A stretch of 64,000 nucleotides of DNA from Poriferisodalis sp965226645 (GTDB taxonomy: Bacteria; Actinomycetota; Acidimicrobiia; Acidimicrobiales; Poriferisodalaceae): NCBI GenBank assembly GCA_965226645.1, contig CBDDDL010000004.1, forward strand, positions 620,001-684,000. Direction: 5' to 3'. Position 1 is the first letter of the stretch; each line of letters opens with the position of its first letter. The notes below the pieces were generated by a model. That model made no database searches and was not told the origin of the DNA. It saw only the letters and a list, made by a program, of their open reading frames with translations. Both the position numbers and the translations under genes were made by a program. Below are positions 54,306-63,705 of this stretch, one piece after another.

Positions 54306-55705
54306 GACAGCGGAGCCGCCTGAGCGGCTCGCAGGAACGCCCGATCGTGCCGCCACAGCCATACCAGCACCAAAGCGGCTGCCACGGGTGTCCATGAGAA
54401 GGCAACTGCATTTGCCTGCAACGCCACTAGCGCTCCCCACACTGCGCCGCCGCCGAGTGCAGCCTCTCCGACGAGCCGTGCGACTAGCAGTGTCACCGGG
54501 CGGTCATGCCACATGACCCTGCCGCGGCATTGCCGCAGCAAGAACGCCGTGTACGCCGCCGTCAACACTGAGCACAGCGCCAAAGGTGCAATCAGCACAG
54601 CGAACCACCGAGAGCCAGCCCACAGACCTCCGATGCCCCACAGCGTCACCAGCACGCCATCGGCCATGATCACCCAGGCGCCGGCAGTGATCCAACTGCG
54701 CATCCGTCCCTTGGTGAACAGGTACCAGAAGCGTTCGGGCCGCTTCAGGTCGGCTATCAGCAGCACGCCAGTGACTGCCAACGCAACCAGCGCTGCCACA
54801 GCGGGACCGGTGGCAACTGCTGTCCGGTCGTCCCAGCCGACGAGTGCCGCGGCGGCTGCCCACAGCATGACCCCTGCTGCCACGCCTTTCGTGACCATGT
54901 ACCCGGCAACTTTGGCCCCCCAAGCTTCGGCATGTGCGACCGTGTACGCCGTGCGCGCAGGCGCGGCCTGCGTTTGCGGGACGATCGGCCACTGGGCGCT
55001 CCCGGTCCAGTCCGCCCAGATCAGGCCGTCGTCCGCTACCGGCCTCGCGAGGGGGTCCAGCGCTGCTGGAATCGTGCCGGCGTAGTGCACCTTCGGCAGC
55101 GTTCCACGCTCCGGAGCGCGAACCGGAAGCTTCTCTGCACGAATCCGCGCTGCAGTCGCATCGGCAGGGTCGTCGTGATCCACCACGGTGATCGCCTGTG
55201 TCGGGCACACCGACACGCACGACGGCTCGAGGCCGACCGCCAGCCGATGCTGGCAGAAATTGCACTTGTGGGCCGTGCCAGTTTCTGGAGAGATGTAGAG
55301 CGCGTCGTAGGGGCACGCATTCATGCAGCCCTTGCAGCCGATGCAGCGCGAATCGTCGAAGTCCACGACGCCGTTTGACGCCCGGAAAAGTGACCCGGTC
55401 GGACAGATCGAGATACACGGCGCGTCGTCGCAGTGATTGCACCGCATGACGGTGAAGTGGCGCTGCGTGGCCGGGAACTCCCCGGTCTCGACGTAGTTCA
55501 CCCATGTCCGGTTGACGCCGAGCGGCACATCGTGCTCGCTCTTGCACGCCACCGTGCACGCGTGGCAGCCGATGCACGCGCCGCTGTCCAGCAGGAACCC
55601 GAGGCGCGTCACCGCCTTAGGTTGGCACAGCCACGCCGCTCGGAGGGCAATCCAACGAATGCCCATCCCCGACGCCCGCAACACGTCGGCGATGCGACGA
55701 CACAT
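54302..55705 (-). CDS. fused four-cluster ferredoxin and NrfD-type membrane subunit
   Basis: About 467 residues. The N-terminal half is a DmsB/PsrB-like electron-transfer unit with Cys groups CIGCHACTVAC, CNHCDDAPCISICP, CIGCKGCMNACP and CNFCQHRLAVGLEPSCVSVCP, enough for four [4Fe-4S] clusters. The C-terminal half has about six hydrophobic helices, e.g. VAALVALAVTGVLLIADL then KRPERFWYLF, the NrfD/PsrC quinone-site region. The two are normally separate genes. The complex would pass electrons between quinone and the molybdoenzyme. The start is uncertain (55705, or 55666 nearer the first cluster); the longer frame overlaps the divergent ABC gene. Confidence 0.82.
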   Translation of the reverse strand: MCRRIADVLRASGMGIRWIALRAAWLCQPKAVTRLGFLLDSGACIGCHACTVACKSEHDVPLGVNRTWVNYVETGEFPATQRHFTVMRCNHCDDAPCISICPTGSLFRASNGVVDFDDSRCIGCKGCMNACPYDALYISPETGTAHKCNFCQHRLAVGLEPSCVSVCPTQAITVVDHDDPADATAARIRAEKLPVRAPERGTLPKVHYAGTIPAALDPLARPVADDGLIWADWTGSAQWPIVPQTQAAPARTAYTVAHAEAWGAKVAGYMVTKGVAAGVMLWAAAAALVGWDDRTAVATGPAVAALVALAVTGVLLIADLKRPERFWYLFTKGRMRSWITAGAWVIMADGVLVTLWGIGGLWAGSRWFAVLIAPLALCSVLTAAYTAFLLRQCRGRVMWHDRPVTLLVARLVGEAALGGGAVWGALVALQANAVAFSWTPVAAALVLVWLWRHDRAFLRAAQAAPLS

Positions 55706-55762
55706 TGCCGAGACAGCTTCACGCGGCGCGTATGGTGAAATGGACGAGTGTGGGGGAAGTGT

Positions 55763-57022
55763 ATGAGTGACGACTTTGGAGGCAGCGGTGCCGCGAACGG
55801 CAACGCTGCAGATGACGAGATCATCCGTCTCAACGAGGTCTACAAGATCTTCGGGCCGCAGCCCCGGGGGCGCGCGTTCGAGTTGGCTCGCTCCGGAGTC
55901 GACAAGAACGAGGTGCAGCGCCTGTCTGGACACGTGGTGGGTCTCACCGATGTGAGCTTCTCAATCAACCGCGGCGAGATCTTCGTGGTGATGGGCCTCT
56001 CGGGCTCAGGCAAGTCCACCGCAATCCGCACGGTCAACAAGCTCCACGACGTCACCCACGGCGAGGTCCTCGTCGACGGTGTCGACGTGCAGAAGCTCAG
56101 CGGCACCGACCTGCAGGCGTTCCGGCGGGAAAAGATGGGCATGGTCTTCCAGCACTTCGCCCTGTTTCCGCACCGCAATGTGATCGACAATGTGAGCTAC
56201 GGGCTGAAAGTCCAGAAGGTGGGACGCACTGAGCGGGGCGAAGCGGCCCTGCGGGCGCTGTCACTGGTGGGCTTGGCCACCTTCGCTGAACACCGCCCGG
56301 CGCAGCTCTCCGGAGGCATGCAGCAGCGCGTCGGCCTCGCCCGCGCCTTGGCCTCGGACCCGGACATCTTGCTCATGGACGAGGCATTCAGCGCTCTTGA
56401 CCCGCTCATCCGTCGCCAGATGCAGGACGAGATGATGGAGATCCAGGCCGAGGTCCACAAGACGATCCTGTTCATCACCCACGACTTGAACGAAGCCCTT
56501 CGGCTCGGCGACCGCGTCTGCATCATGAAGGACGGTGCGGTCGTGCAGATTGGCACGCCAGAGGAGATCCTCACCGAGCCGGCGACCGGCTACGTGGCCG
56601 AATTCGTGCAGGACGTTGATCAAGGACGAGTCATCAAGGCGCACGAGGTCATGAGCGAGCCACGGCCCATCCCGACTGACACCTCGCTGAGCGACGCCTT
56701 GACCATGTTGGACGACATTGCAGGGCGCTTCTGCTGCGATGCCAGCGGCCAACCCGTTGCGCTGCTGACGGCGGCGGACGGATTGCGTGCGCGCAGCATG
56801 GGCAGCAACGACCTCAAGAAGGCGGTGCGCTCTGACTTCGACCAGTGCAGTCCCGACGCCACGCTCAACGAGCTGTATGCCTCTGCGGGACGCGGACTGT
56901 CGATTGCTGTGGTCGACGAGGCCGGCAATCTCGTGGGCAACCTCGATCCCCGTCTCATCATGGAAGAGATGGGCCGTGTCGAACAGCTCATAGACGGCTT
57001 CGAGCGGGAGGTGTTCATGTGA
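55763..57022 (+). CDS. glycine betaine/proline ABC transporter ATPase (ProV/OpuAA-like)
   Basis: A 419-residue ATPase. Walker A is GLSGSGKST (residues 78-86), the Q-loop is in MVFQHFALFPHRNV, the signature is LSGGMQQRVGLARAL, and Walker B is ILLMDEAFSALDPL. The H-loop is FITHDLNEA. The long insertion before Walker A (FELARSGVDKNEVQRLSGHVVGLTDVSF) is typical of ProV. The last 130 residues form a CBS-like regulatory pair (VMSEPRPIPTDTSLSDAL ... CSPDATLNEL). It is the first gene of an import operon; its stop overlaps the permease start (ATGTGA). Confidence 0.93.
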   Translation: MSDDFGGSGAANGNAADDEIIRLNEVYKIFGPQPRGRAFELARSGVDKNEVQRLSGHVVGLTDVSFSINRGEIFVVMGLSGSGKSTAIRTVNKLHDVTHGEVLVDGVDVQKLSGTDLQAFRREKMGMVFQHFALFPHRNVIDNVSYGLKVQKVGRTERGEAALRALSLVGLATFAEHRPAQLSGGMQQRVGLARALASDPDILLMDEAFSALDPLIRRQMQDEMMEIQAEVHKTILFITHDLNEALRLGDRVCIMKDGAVVQIGTPEEILTEPATGYVAEFVQDVDQGRVIKAHEVMSEPRPIPTDTSLSDALTMLDDIAGRFCCDASGQPVALLTAADGLRARSMGSNDLKKAVRSDFDQCSPDATLNELYASAGRGLSIAVVDEAGNLVGNLDPRLIMEEMGRVEQLIDGFEREVFM

Positions 57023-59664
57023 GCGGGTTGAGCCTCCTCGCCCAGGCCACAGGCGAGCCCGGCGACGTGGACAGCCACTTCATCGACGACTTAGTCGACA
57101 CCGTCACCAACCTCGATACGGCCGACAGCCTCGCCGACTGGTTCACCAGCGGCGTGGAATGGGCGGTGGCCATAGCGCTGTTCGCTGTGCCGGCATTGTT
57201 GATCTTCGGAGGGATACGGAGCCGTCGCTACGCGCTTGGTGCTGGCGGACTGCTCGGATTGATCGCGGTGTGGTGGTACCGCAGCCGACCTGACGTGATC
57301 GTGGCCTCGGGCACTCGCACGTACATCAAGGACGGGCAGACGTTCAGGTGCCGCGACGCGGTGATCGACGCAGAGGACAATTTCGTGGAGTGCGGCTCCG
57401 GCTTGATCGCTCAGGTGCGGCAGAACACGGTTCTGGACCAGTGGCACATACCTGTGGGCGACTGGGTGGAGCAGGTCGTGTTCTGGGTGGACAACAACAT
57501 GGGAGCCACCCTCGCTGTCATCGAGTGGCCGTTCGCCAAACTGCTCAACGTCATCGTGGACCAATGGCTGCTGCAGTTGTCGTGGCTCACCGTGTGCCTG
57601 GCGGTGTTCTTGCTGGGTTGGCTGGTGCGCAACTTCCAAGTCGGCGCAATGGCGTTCATCGGACTGCTCATCTGCGGGCTGCTGGGCGAGGCCTACTGGC
57701 GGCAGACAGCGCTCACCATCGGCTTCATCGGCGTGGCGGTGCTGCTCTGCGTGATCGTCGGCATCCCCGTCGGCGTGCTCTGCGGGCGGGTGGATAGCGC
57801 TTGGAAAGTGGTCCGGCCCGTGCTCGATGCGATGCAGGTCGTCCACTCCTTTGTGTACATGCTGCCCTTCATCTTCTTCTTCGGCATCGGTTTCGTCTCC
57901 GCCACGATGGTGACGATGACCTTTGCCCTGCCGCCGCTGATCCGGCTTACCAATCTGGGCATCCGCCAAGTGCCCGAGGACGTGGTGGAGGCGTCGCGGG
58001 CCTATGGCGCACCCGAATGGCGGGTGCTCACCGATGTGCAGCTGCCGCTGGCGCGTCCCGCAATCATGACGGGTCTGAACCAGACGCTGCTGCTGGCGAT
58101 CTCCATGCTGGGCATCGCGGCGATCATGGGCGCTGGCGGCTTGGGTCGGCTGCTGTTCACGGCTATCTCGAACCTCGACATCGCCCTCGCAGGCTCGGCC
58201 GGCCTGGCCTTCTTCTTGGTGGCGGTGGTACTGGACCGGCTGAGCCAGCCAGAGTCGGGCGATTCGGGCAACTTGCTTGGCCGTATTGCTCAAGCGTGGG
58301 CCAACCGGCGCACACCGGAGAAACTGCTGGTCGAACAGGCCGAGGCCGACAGCAGCGCCGCAGCCAGAAGATCGGCGGCACAACCCGAAGCACCCGACGA
58401 ATCGTTCGTGCCAGCAGGTCGGCCCGAGCGCACCGCGGCCATCGTGATGGCTGTCGGCTCGCTCGTGACGCTGATCGCACTGGCATTGCCGTGGAACATC
58501 GATGCCGGACTCATCTCGGCGTATGCCCGCAGCACCGACGTGGACCTCCGCACCGAGCAGTGCTCGGGCGAGTGGATCGACGTGGCGTCACTCAACCCGT
58601 TGGTAGTGGCCGGGACCGAGCGCGCCTGTGACGGCACCGCGTCATTGCTCTCCAACAGCTTCAACGGCGTGTCGGCCTCGGGCGGCTCATGGTTTGGCAT
58701 CTTCATCGCCATAGCAGCCGCCGTGGCCCTTGTCGCTGCCTACAACACCCTGTTTCGGCCCGGCCGCGGTTCTCGCTCGTTTACTGCGCACGGCGCTGCC
58801 GCGTTCTCGCTGGCATCGCTGGCCACCGCGGTGGTGTACCTGTTGGCCAATCCGCCGGACCGTGTCGAGATCTACAGCACCGGGATCGGCGTCTACATCG
58901 CCATCGCGGGAGCGCTGCTGGCTAGCGCCGGCGCCTGCGCTTGGCTGTGGAACGCTCCGATGACCGCCCGCAGGCCACTGCCGGCGACGGTGGGGTGGGG
59001 CCGGTTGCTAGGCGCCGCGTTCGCCGTGTTGCTGCTGGTGGGCGGCGGCTACGCAGGCTGGAGCTTCGACACTCGGACCGAATCGGTGATCGATGTTGAA
59101 TTGCGCGCTGAGCTCGATGCCATCGCCGCCGAAGGCGCAGCCGCAACTGCCGCTGCTGATGCCGCAGATGCTGCCGCAGATGAAGCAGCCGCGGCCGGAG
59201 ACGTCGTTGCCGAGCAAGAACAACGACGAATCGAGAATCGAGCGCTGGCGCTGGCGGGGATCAAGGGCGCCGACATCACGGCGAAGATCGCCGAGGCAAA
59301 ACGCACCGGCGACATCATCCACGATGGCTTTGAGTCCGAGGGTGCCGGGCTGGGCATCTGGACGTTCATCGCAGGCCTCGCCGCCCTCGTGCTCACGGTG
59401 CCAGCAATCGGACTGCTGGGCATCGACGAGAGCCTCCGGTACCGCTGGAGCGCGCTGGTGGCAGGGGTCGGCTTGGGCATCGCCATCATCCCGCTGGCTT
59501 GGGTTCTGTCCATCGCCCGCGTCGCTGACACCAACTTGGTCTCCGGCGTCGGATCGGTCTTCGTGATGGCCGCTGGGGTGGCCCTGTTCGCCGCGTCGCG
59601 AGGCACGCTGTCGGACTTCGAGCGAAACAAGATCTACGACGACATACCCAGTGTCAAGAGCTGA
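57019..59664 (+). CDS. betaine-type ABC permease (ProW-like) with large extra C-terminal membrane region
   Basis: 881 residues from the GTG at 57019; typical ProW/OpuAB is 280-350. An N-terminal helix and soluble segment with two Cys (RCRDAVIDAEDNFVECG) precede the binding-protein-dependent transport domain. In that domain, PPLIRLTNLGIRQVPEDVVEASRAYGAPEWRVLTDVQLPLARPAIMTGLNQ is the EAA loop. After residue ~420 come about 460 more residues with further helices (AIVMAVGSLVTLIALAL, IFIAIAAAVALVAAYN, LLGAAFAVLLLVGGGYAGW). An alanine-rich coiled coil (AAATAAADAADAAADEAAAA) and two last helices follow. The extension has no family I can name; it may anchor, sense or oligomerise the transporter. Confidence 0.85.
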   Translation: MSGLSLLAQATGEPGDVDSHFIDDLVDTVTNLDTADSLADWFTSGVEWAVAIALFAVPALLIFGGIRSRRYALGAGGLLGLIAVWWYRSRPDVIVASGTRTYIKDGQTFRCRDAVIDAEDNFVECGSGLIAQVRQNTVLDQWHIPVGDWVEQVVFWVDNNMGATLAVIEWPFAKLLNVIVDQWLLQLSWLTVCLAVFLLGWLVRNFQVGAMAFIGLLICGLLGEAYWRQTALTIGFIGVAVLLCVIVGIPVGVLCGRVDSAWKVVRPVLDAMQVVHSFVYMLPFIFFFGIGFVSATMVTMTFALPPLIRLTNLGIRQVPEDVVEASRAYGAPEWRVLTDVQLPLARPAIMTGLNQTLLLAISMLGIAAIMGAGGLGRLLFTAISNLDIALAGSAGLAFFLVAVVLDRLSQPESGDSGNLLGRIAQAWANRRTPEKLLVEQAEADSSAAARRSAAQPEAPDESFVPAGRPERTAAIVMAVGSLVTLIALALPWNIDAGLISAYARSTDVDLRTEQCSGEWIDVASLNPLVVAGTERACDGTASLLSNSFNGVSASGGSWFGIFIAIAAAVALVAAYNTLFRPGRGSRSFTAHGAAAFSLASLATAVVYLLANPPDRVEIYSTGIGVYIAIAGALLASAGACAWLWNAPMTARRPLPATVGWGRLLGAAFAVLLLVGGGYAGWSFDTRTESVIDVELRAELDAIAAEGAAATAAADAADAAADEAAAAGDVVAEQEQRRIENRALALAGIKGADITAKIAEAKRTGDIIHDGFESEGAGLGIWTFIAGLAALVLTVPAIGLLGIDESLRYRWSALVAGVGLGIAIIPLAWVLSIARVADTNLVSGVGSVFVMAAGVALFAASRGTLSDFERNKIYDDIPSVKS

Positions 59665-59848
59665 TCAACCCGAAAACAGGCGCTCGAGGGCACCGGCATC
59701 TGCTATCGCCGTGACGGTCATCGCCGGAGCAGGCCGCGGCTACGCTGACGCTCAGAGGTCCTCGTCGTCGAGCCAAGCGAGCCGCGCCCACAGTGCGTAG
59801 CCGTGACACAGCGTGCCTCGATTCTCAATACAGGGAGGAAACCCTCAC

Positions 59849-61039
59849 ATGATTACCAAACGACTGACGAAGTTGTTGCTTTTATTGGCCTCTTTCGCGC
59901 TGTTCGCCAGCGCCTGCGGCGACAGCGACGACGACGTCCCGGCCGCAACCGCGGCGCCAGCCACCCAACCGGCAGCAACCGAGCCGATGGAAGAAGAGAT
60001 GTCGATGACGCCTGGCGACGGCGTCTCGGTGACAATGGGCCGCGCCGACTGGAGCACCGGCTACTTCCAGGCCGAGCTGTACCGACAGCTGCTCACCGAG
60101 CTCGGCTACACGGTGTCAGATCCCGCCGAACTCGAGCTAGGGCCCAACAACGGCTACGTGGCGATGGCCGCTGGCGACATGGACTTCTGGGTCAATAGCT
60201 GGTACCCAGGCCACAAAGCGTGGCTGGCGGGCGAACTGCCTGACGGCTCGCTGGTTGGCGACCACCTGACCGTGCTGGGCGAGGAGATGATCGCAGGCGG
60301 GCTGCAAGGCTTCCTGGTGACCAAGTCGTTCGCCGACGAATTCGGCGTCTACACGATGGACGCGCTGAACAGCAATGCTGACGCGCTTGCTGCGTTCGAT
60401 GAGACCGACCCGGTGCCCGGCAACGGTGTTGCCGACATGTTCGGCTGCCCCGAGTCGTGGACGTGCGACAACATCATCACCGCGCAGATCGCCTTCTCCG
60501 GCTGGGAGAACATCACACAGACGATCGCCGGCTACGACGCGATGTTCGTCCAAGCTGTGGACAACGCCAATGCTGGCATCCCCATGGTGGCCTACACCTG
60601 GACGCCTTCGGCGTACATCACCGAGCTGCGCCCCGGCGACAACGTCTACTGGATCGGTGTCGAAGAAATCCTTGACGACTCGAACCCCACAGGCATCGAG
60701 GGCGGCGAGGAATACGACCAGACCGGCGGTGACGGCACAGGCGGCTACGCAGCCATCGGCGCCGACCAATGCCCGTCAGCCGCGGACAACGCCGACGGGC
60801 TGTGCCCGATCGGATGGATCGCAGCCGACATCCTGGCGACCGCCAACAACGACTTCATCGACGCCAACCCTGCAGCCAAGACGCTGCTGGAGGCGGTCAA
60901 GCTGTCGGTGATCGAGGTCTCGCTGGCCAACGTCGACCAAGACGCCGGCGCCGCCCCCGGCGACTTGGCCACCGCGTGGATCGCTGCGAACCGCTCCACG
61001 GTCGACGCTTGGCTCGACGCCGCACGGGCAGCCGCATAG
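59849..61039 (+). CDS. betaine-type ABC transporter substrate-binding lipoprotein (OpuAC/ProX-like)
   Basis: A 396-residue lipoprotein. The signal peptide has lipobox LFASAC (Cys 23), followed by an acidic Thr/Ala/Glu-rich tether and the OpuAC domain. Features are GRADWSTGYFQAELYRQLLTELGYTV, NNGYVAMAAGDMDFWVNSWYPGH, and VAYTWTPSAYITELRPGDNVYWIGVEE. Trp and Tyr residues form the likely quaternary-ammonium cage (WVNSWY, YTWTP). AGGAGG-like RBS gggagga is upstream. It delivers osmolyte to the permease. The operon ends in the hairpin at 61092. Confidence 0.92.
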   Translation: MITKRLTKLLLLLASFALFASACGDSDDDVPAATAAPATQPAATEPMEEEMSMTPGDGVSVTMGRADWSTGYFQAELYRQLLTELGYTVSDPAELELGPNNGYVAMAAGDMDFWVNSWYPGHKAWLAGELPDGSLVGDHLTVLGEEMIAGGLQGFLVTKSFADEFGVYTMDALNSNADALAAFDETDPVPGNGVADMFGCPESWTCDNIITAQIAFSGWENITQTIAGYDAMFVQAVDNANAGIPMVAYTWTPSAYITELRPGDNVYWIGVEEILDDSNPTGIEGGEEYDQTGGDGTGGYAAIGADQCPSAADNADGLCPIGWIAADILATANNDFIDANPAAKTLLEAVKLSVIEVSLANVDQDAGAAPGDLATAWIAANRSTVDAWLDAARAAA

Positions 61040-61091
61040 GCAACTGCGCAGAGCCGCAGCTCTGCTGGTTCACCAGCTGAGTGAGCACTCG

Positions 61092-61125
61092 GAAGGGGTG
61101 CCGGACCACGGTCCGGCACCCCTTC
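61092..61125. terminator. strong hairpin between convergent genes, likely bidirectional terminator
   Basis: Perfect 16-bp arms gaaggggtgccggacc and ggtccggcaccccttc with a 2-base gap lie 53 bp after the transporter stop and 8 bp after the SDR stop on the other strand. No U-run follows on the plus strand, so termination would rely on the very stable stem. Confidence 0.75.
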
Positions 61126-61132
61126 GCGCGCC

Positions 61133-61951
61133 TCAGTCCTCGAGTTCGGGCAGGGCAGGCGGCGCGTTGGTTGCTGTGACCCGAGCGAGTCCGCCGTCCA
61201 CGACAAGCGTTTCACCCGTGATGTATCGAGCCGCATCAGAGGCGAAGAACAACACCACGTCAGCGATGTCGTCGGCCAGTCCCCAGCGCTTCAGCGCGAC
61301 CTGGCCGGCGAGGTCTTCGATGAGTCCCGGCACTTCCGAACGCGCCTTCTCCCAGATCGCCGTCGCGATCAGTCCCGGCGCGATGGAGTTGACCCGGATG
61401 CCCGAGGGGCCCCAGTCGGCAGCCAGCGCCCGAGTCATGGCGTCTACTGCTCCCTTGGTGCCCGCGTACGCCACGCGGCCGAGCGGCCCATGGACGCTTG
61501 CGACCGAGCTGATGTTGATGATCGAGCCACCGCCCCGCGCCGTCATCGACGGCGCCAGCCCTATGCTCAACATCGCCAGTGACCGCACATTGATGGAGAA
61601 CACCTGATCGAAGTCGGCTTCAGTGAGCTGGTCCGGCGTGCGGCGCATGGGGATGCCCGCGTTGTTGACGAGCACATCGACGCCGTCAACTTCTGCGAGA
61701 ACACGTCGGGCCAAATCCGTACCCGCTCCCGCAGGCTCCAGATCGGCGGTCAAAACGACCGGTGGGTTCCGCAGATCTCCGGCTACTCGCTCAAGATCAG
61801 AAGTGGTGCGTCCGGTCAGGACGACTCTGGCGCCCGCGGCATCCAGGGCTCGGGCGCTGGCTTCGCCGATGCCTCGAGTCGCACCGGTGACAACCGCCAC
61901 CTTGCCGTCGAGTCGCGTTCGGGTGGTGTTCGTGCTCGCCGTCTCAGTCAT
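61133..61951 (-). CDS. short-chain dehydrogenase/reductase (SDR)
   Basis: A 272-residue classical SDR: the nucleotide motif VVTGATRGIGEA, then NNAG in VLVNNAGIPMRR. The catalytic Ser is in NISSVASVHG, and the YxxxK tetrad is VAYAGTKGAVDAM. The C-terminal ETLVVDGG is also typical. It uses NAD(P)H on an alcohol or ketone; the partner substrate is unknown. It is convergent with the transporter operon across the hairpin at 61092. Confidence 0.9.
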   Translation of the reverse strand: MTETASTNTTRTRLDGKVAVVTGATRGIGEASARALDAAGARVVLTGRTTSDLERVAGDLRNPPVVLTADLEPAGAGTDLARRVLAEVDGVDVLVNNAGIPMRRTPDQLTEADFDQVFSINVRSLAMLSIGLAPSMTARGGGSIINISSVASVHGPLGRVAYAGTKGAVDAMTRALAADWGPSGIRVNSIAPGLIATAIWEKARSEVPGLIEDLAGQVALKRWGLADDIADVVLFFASDAARYITGETLVVDGGLARVTATNAPPALPELED

Positions 61952-61990
61952 GCGCGCAAGCTAACGCGCGACTGGTCGATTGCAGGCCCC

Positions 61991-62713
61991 TCAGGGAGTG
62001 TGTTCCGCCAAGAACGCGGCGAACTGTTCCATCGCCGCGGTACGCCCGGCACCCTCCATCCAGTCCTCGATGAGTGTCGAGTTCGGCGCTGCGTCGTGCA
62101 CGATCCGCGACGAGGACTCCGGGTGATATAGATCGTTGCCCAGCAGCACCAGCAACGGTGTCTGCACGTTTGCGACGAAGTCTCGGTCAACGTTGAACAG
62201 GAAATTGTCGCCGTCGTACATGTTCGAGCGGAACTGATCCCATGCCGCGTCATCGGCCTCGGGATGGCTGCTGCGGATCACGTTGGCCCAGTCGTCGAAC
62301 ATGTCGTAGAACGCATGACGATTGTCGTCGAGGCCGATGGTCTGGAACAGTGTGGCGCTCGCGACACGTTCGGGCGCAGCCTCGATGAGACCCATGATGT
62401 ACGGACCGCCGATGCACATGCCGGCAAGGTGAAACTGATCGCATCCCAAGTGATCCATGAGGGCGAGCTGGTCTGCGGTGTAGGTGTGCCAGTTGTCGTC
62501 AGCGGAGATCGGCGCGTTTGAGCGACCCGCATTGCGCTGATCCATCGCGATGACCCGATACTTGTCCTGCATTTGGGTAATCGGGTTCCAAGGCGTCGAC
62601 TCCCAGAACGACGCTGCCGAGCGCATGCCGCCCGGCGCGATCAGCAGCAACGGGAAGCCCGAGCCGTATTCGTCGTAGTGGATGTCGGTGGAGTCACGTG
62701 TGAAATTCGCCAT
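61991..62713 (-). CDS. alpha/beta hydrolase with cysteine in the nucleophile position
   Basis: A 240-residue alpha/beta hydrolase: PLLLIAPGGMRSAASFWE (oxyanion loop), VIAMDQRNAGRSNAP, then the elbow LAGMCIGGPYIMGL. The usual GxSxG is GMCIGG, the Cys-type elbow known from dienelactone hydrolase. The acid and His regions follow in LLVLLGNDLYHPESS, but a conserved late His is not evident. ATG at 62713 is chosen; the frame upstream of it is anti-sense to the neighbouring hydrolase. It is divergent from the gene at 62795. Confidence 0.82.
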   Translation of the reverse strand: MANFTRDSTDIHYDEYGSGFPLLLIAPGGMRSAASFWESTPWNPITQMQDKYRVIAMDQRNAGRSNAPISADDNWHTYTADQLALMDHLGCDQFHLAGMCIGGPYIMGLIEAAPERVASATLFQTIGLDDNRHAFYDMFDDWANVIRSSHPEADDAAWDQFRSNMYDGDNFLFNVDRDFVANVQTPLLVLLGNDLYHPESSSRIVHDAAPNSTLIEDWMEGAGRTAAMEQFAAFLAEHTP

Positions 62714-62794
62714 GGCGTCATTGTGCCTGCTCGCGCTCAGGGGCACCCAGTTGGACCATTCCGCGCACGAACGCTGCGCTAGCGTCCCGCTTCG

Positions 62795-63646
62795 ATGATT
62801 CGCCTGACTGGGTCCGACGGTGAGCACGCGGTGCTGCACGACCTCGGTGGCAGCGGCCCGCCGCTGCTGCTGACGCACGGCAACGGCCTCAATGCCGGCA
62901 TGTGGGCCACGGTGGTGCCGCACCTGGCCGACACCTTCCGCTGCTGGGGGCTCGACTTCCGGGGCCATGGCGCAGCACGGCCGCAACACGACGACATGTC
63001 CGTTGAGCGGCCCCGATTCGTCGAAGAAGTGCTCTCTGCGGTGAACGCCCTCGGCGGCGAGCCGTTGCTGGCGGTCGGGCACTCCCTCGGGGCCGCCAGC
63101 CTGCTGCTCGCCGAGCTCGCCCAGCCCGGCACCTACCGCGGTCTGTGGCTCTACGAGCCGGTGATCGTGCCGCCGGGCTTTCCCCGGCCCGACGGTGACC
63201 ACGCTCTGGTTCAGGCGTCGCGGCGACGGCGAATCCGCTTCGCAACCATTGACGAGGCATACGAGCGATTCGTGTCCAAATTGCCGTTCTCGGCGTGTGA
63301 GCCCGAGGCGGTGTGGGCCTACGTCAAGCTCGGCACGTATCCGTCAGGCGACGATGCCGTACGGCTGTCCTGTTCGGGCGATACCGAAGCGCGCATCTAC
63401 GAAGCGAGCGTGCCCGTCGAGTACACGGAATTCGGCCGAGTGACGTGTCCGGCGGTCGTTGCGCGCGGCGACTCCCCCGCCATGTGGAACGAGATCCCGC
63501 CTCAGGTCGCCGAACCCATCGCAGAGGCGCTCGGCAACGGCCGCCTTGAGGCATTCGCTGCGCTGAGCCACTTCGGTCCGATGGAAAACGGGGAAACGAT
63601 CGCGAGAGCCATCCGCGCCCACCTCGAACCGCTCATTGCCGCGTAG
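62795..63646 (+). CDS. alpha/beta hydrolase
   Basis: A 283-residue alpha/beta hydrolase: PPLLLTHGNGLNAGMWATV (oxyanion loop), CWGLDFRGHGAARP, the elbow AVGHSLGAASLLLAE (Ser in GHSLG) and a late His in FAALSHFGPMENG. Motif wording matches the paralog at 49701-50564. It is divergent from the Cys-type hydrolase with 81 bp between starts, which should hold both promoters. Substrate unknown. Confidence 0.87.
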   Translation: MIRLTGSDGEHAVLHDLGGSGPPLLLTHGNGLNAGMWATVVPHLADTFRCWGLDFRGHGAARPQHDDMSVERPRFVEEVLSAVNALGGEPLLAVGHSLGAASLLLAELAQPGTYRGLWLYEPVIVPPGFPRPDGDHALVQASRRRRIRFATIDEAYERFVSKLPFSACEPEAVWAYVKLGTYPSGDDAVRLSCSGDTEARIYEASVPVEYTEFGRVTCPAVVARGDSPAMWNEIPPQVAEPIAEALGNGRLEAFAALSHFGPMENGETIARAIRAHLEPLIAA

Positions 63647-63655
63647 GCCCAGATG

Positions 63656-63705
63656 GCGCAGCCCTCAGGCTGCTGTGTCCGATGCGCAGCCCTCAGGCTG
63701 CTGTG
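63656..63705. repeat. two 22-bp direct repeats with small hairpins between convergent genes
   Basis: gcgcagccctcaggctgctgtg occurs at 63656-63677 and 63684-63705. Each contains the 5-bp stem cagcc-ctca-ggctg. The second copy overlaps the stop codon of the amidohydrolase gene. It may serve as a weak bidirectional terminator. Confidence 0.6.
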
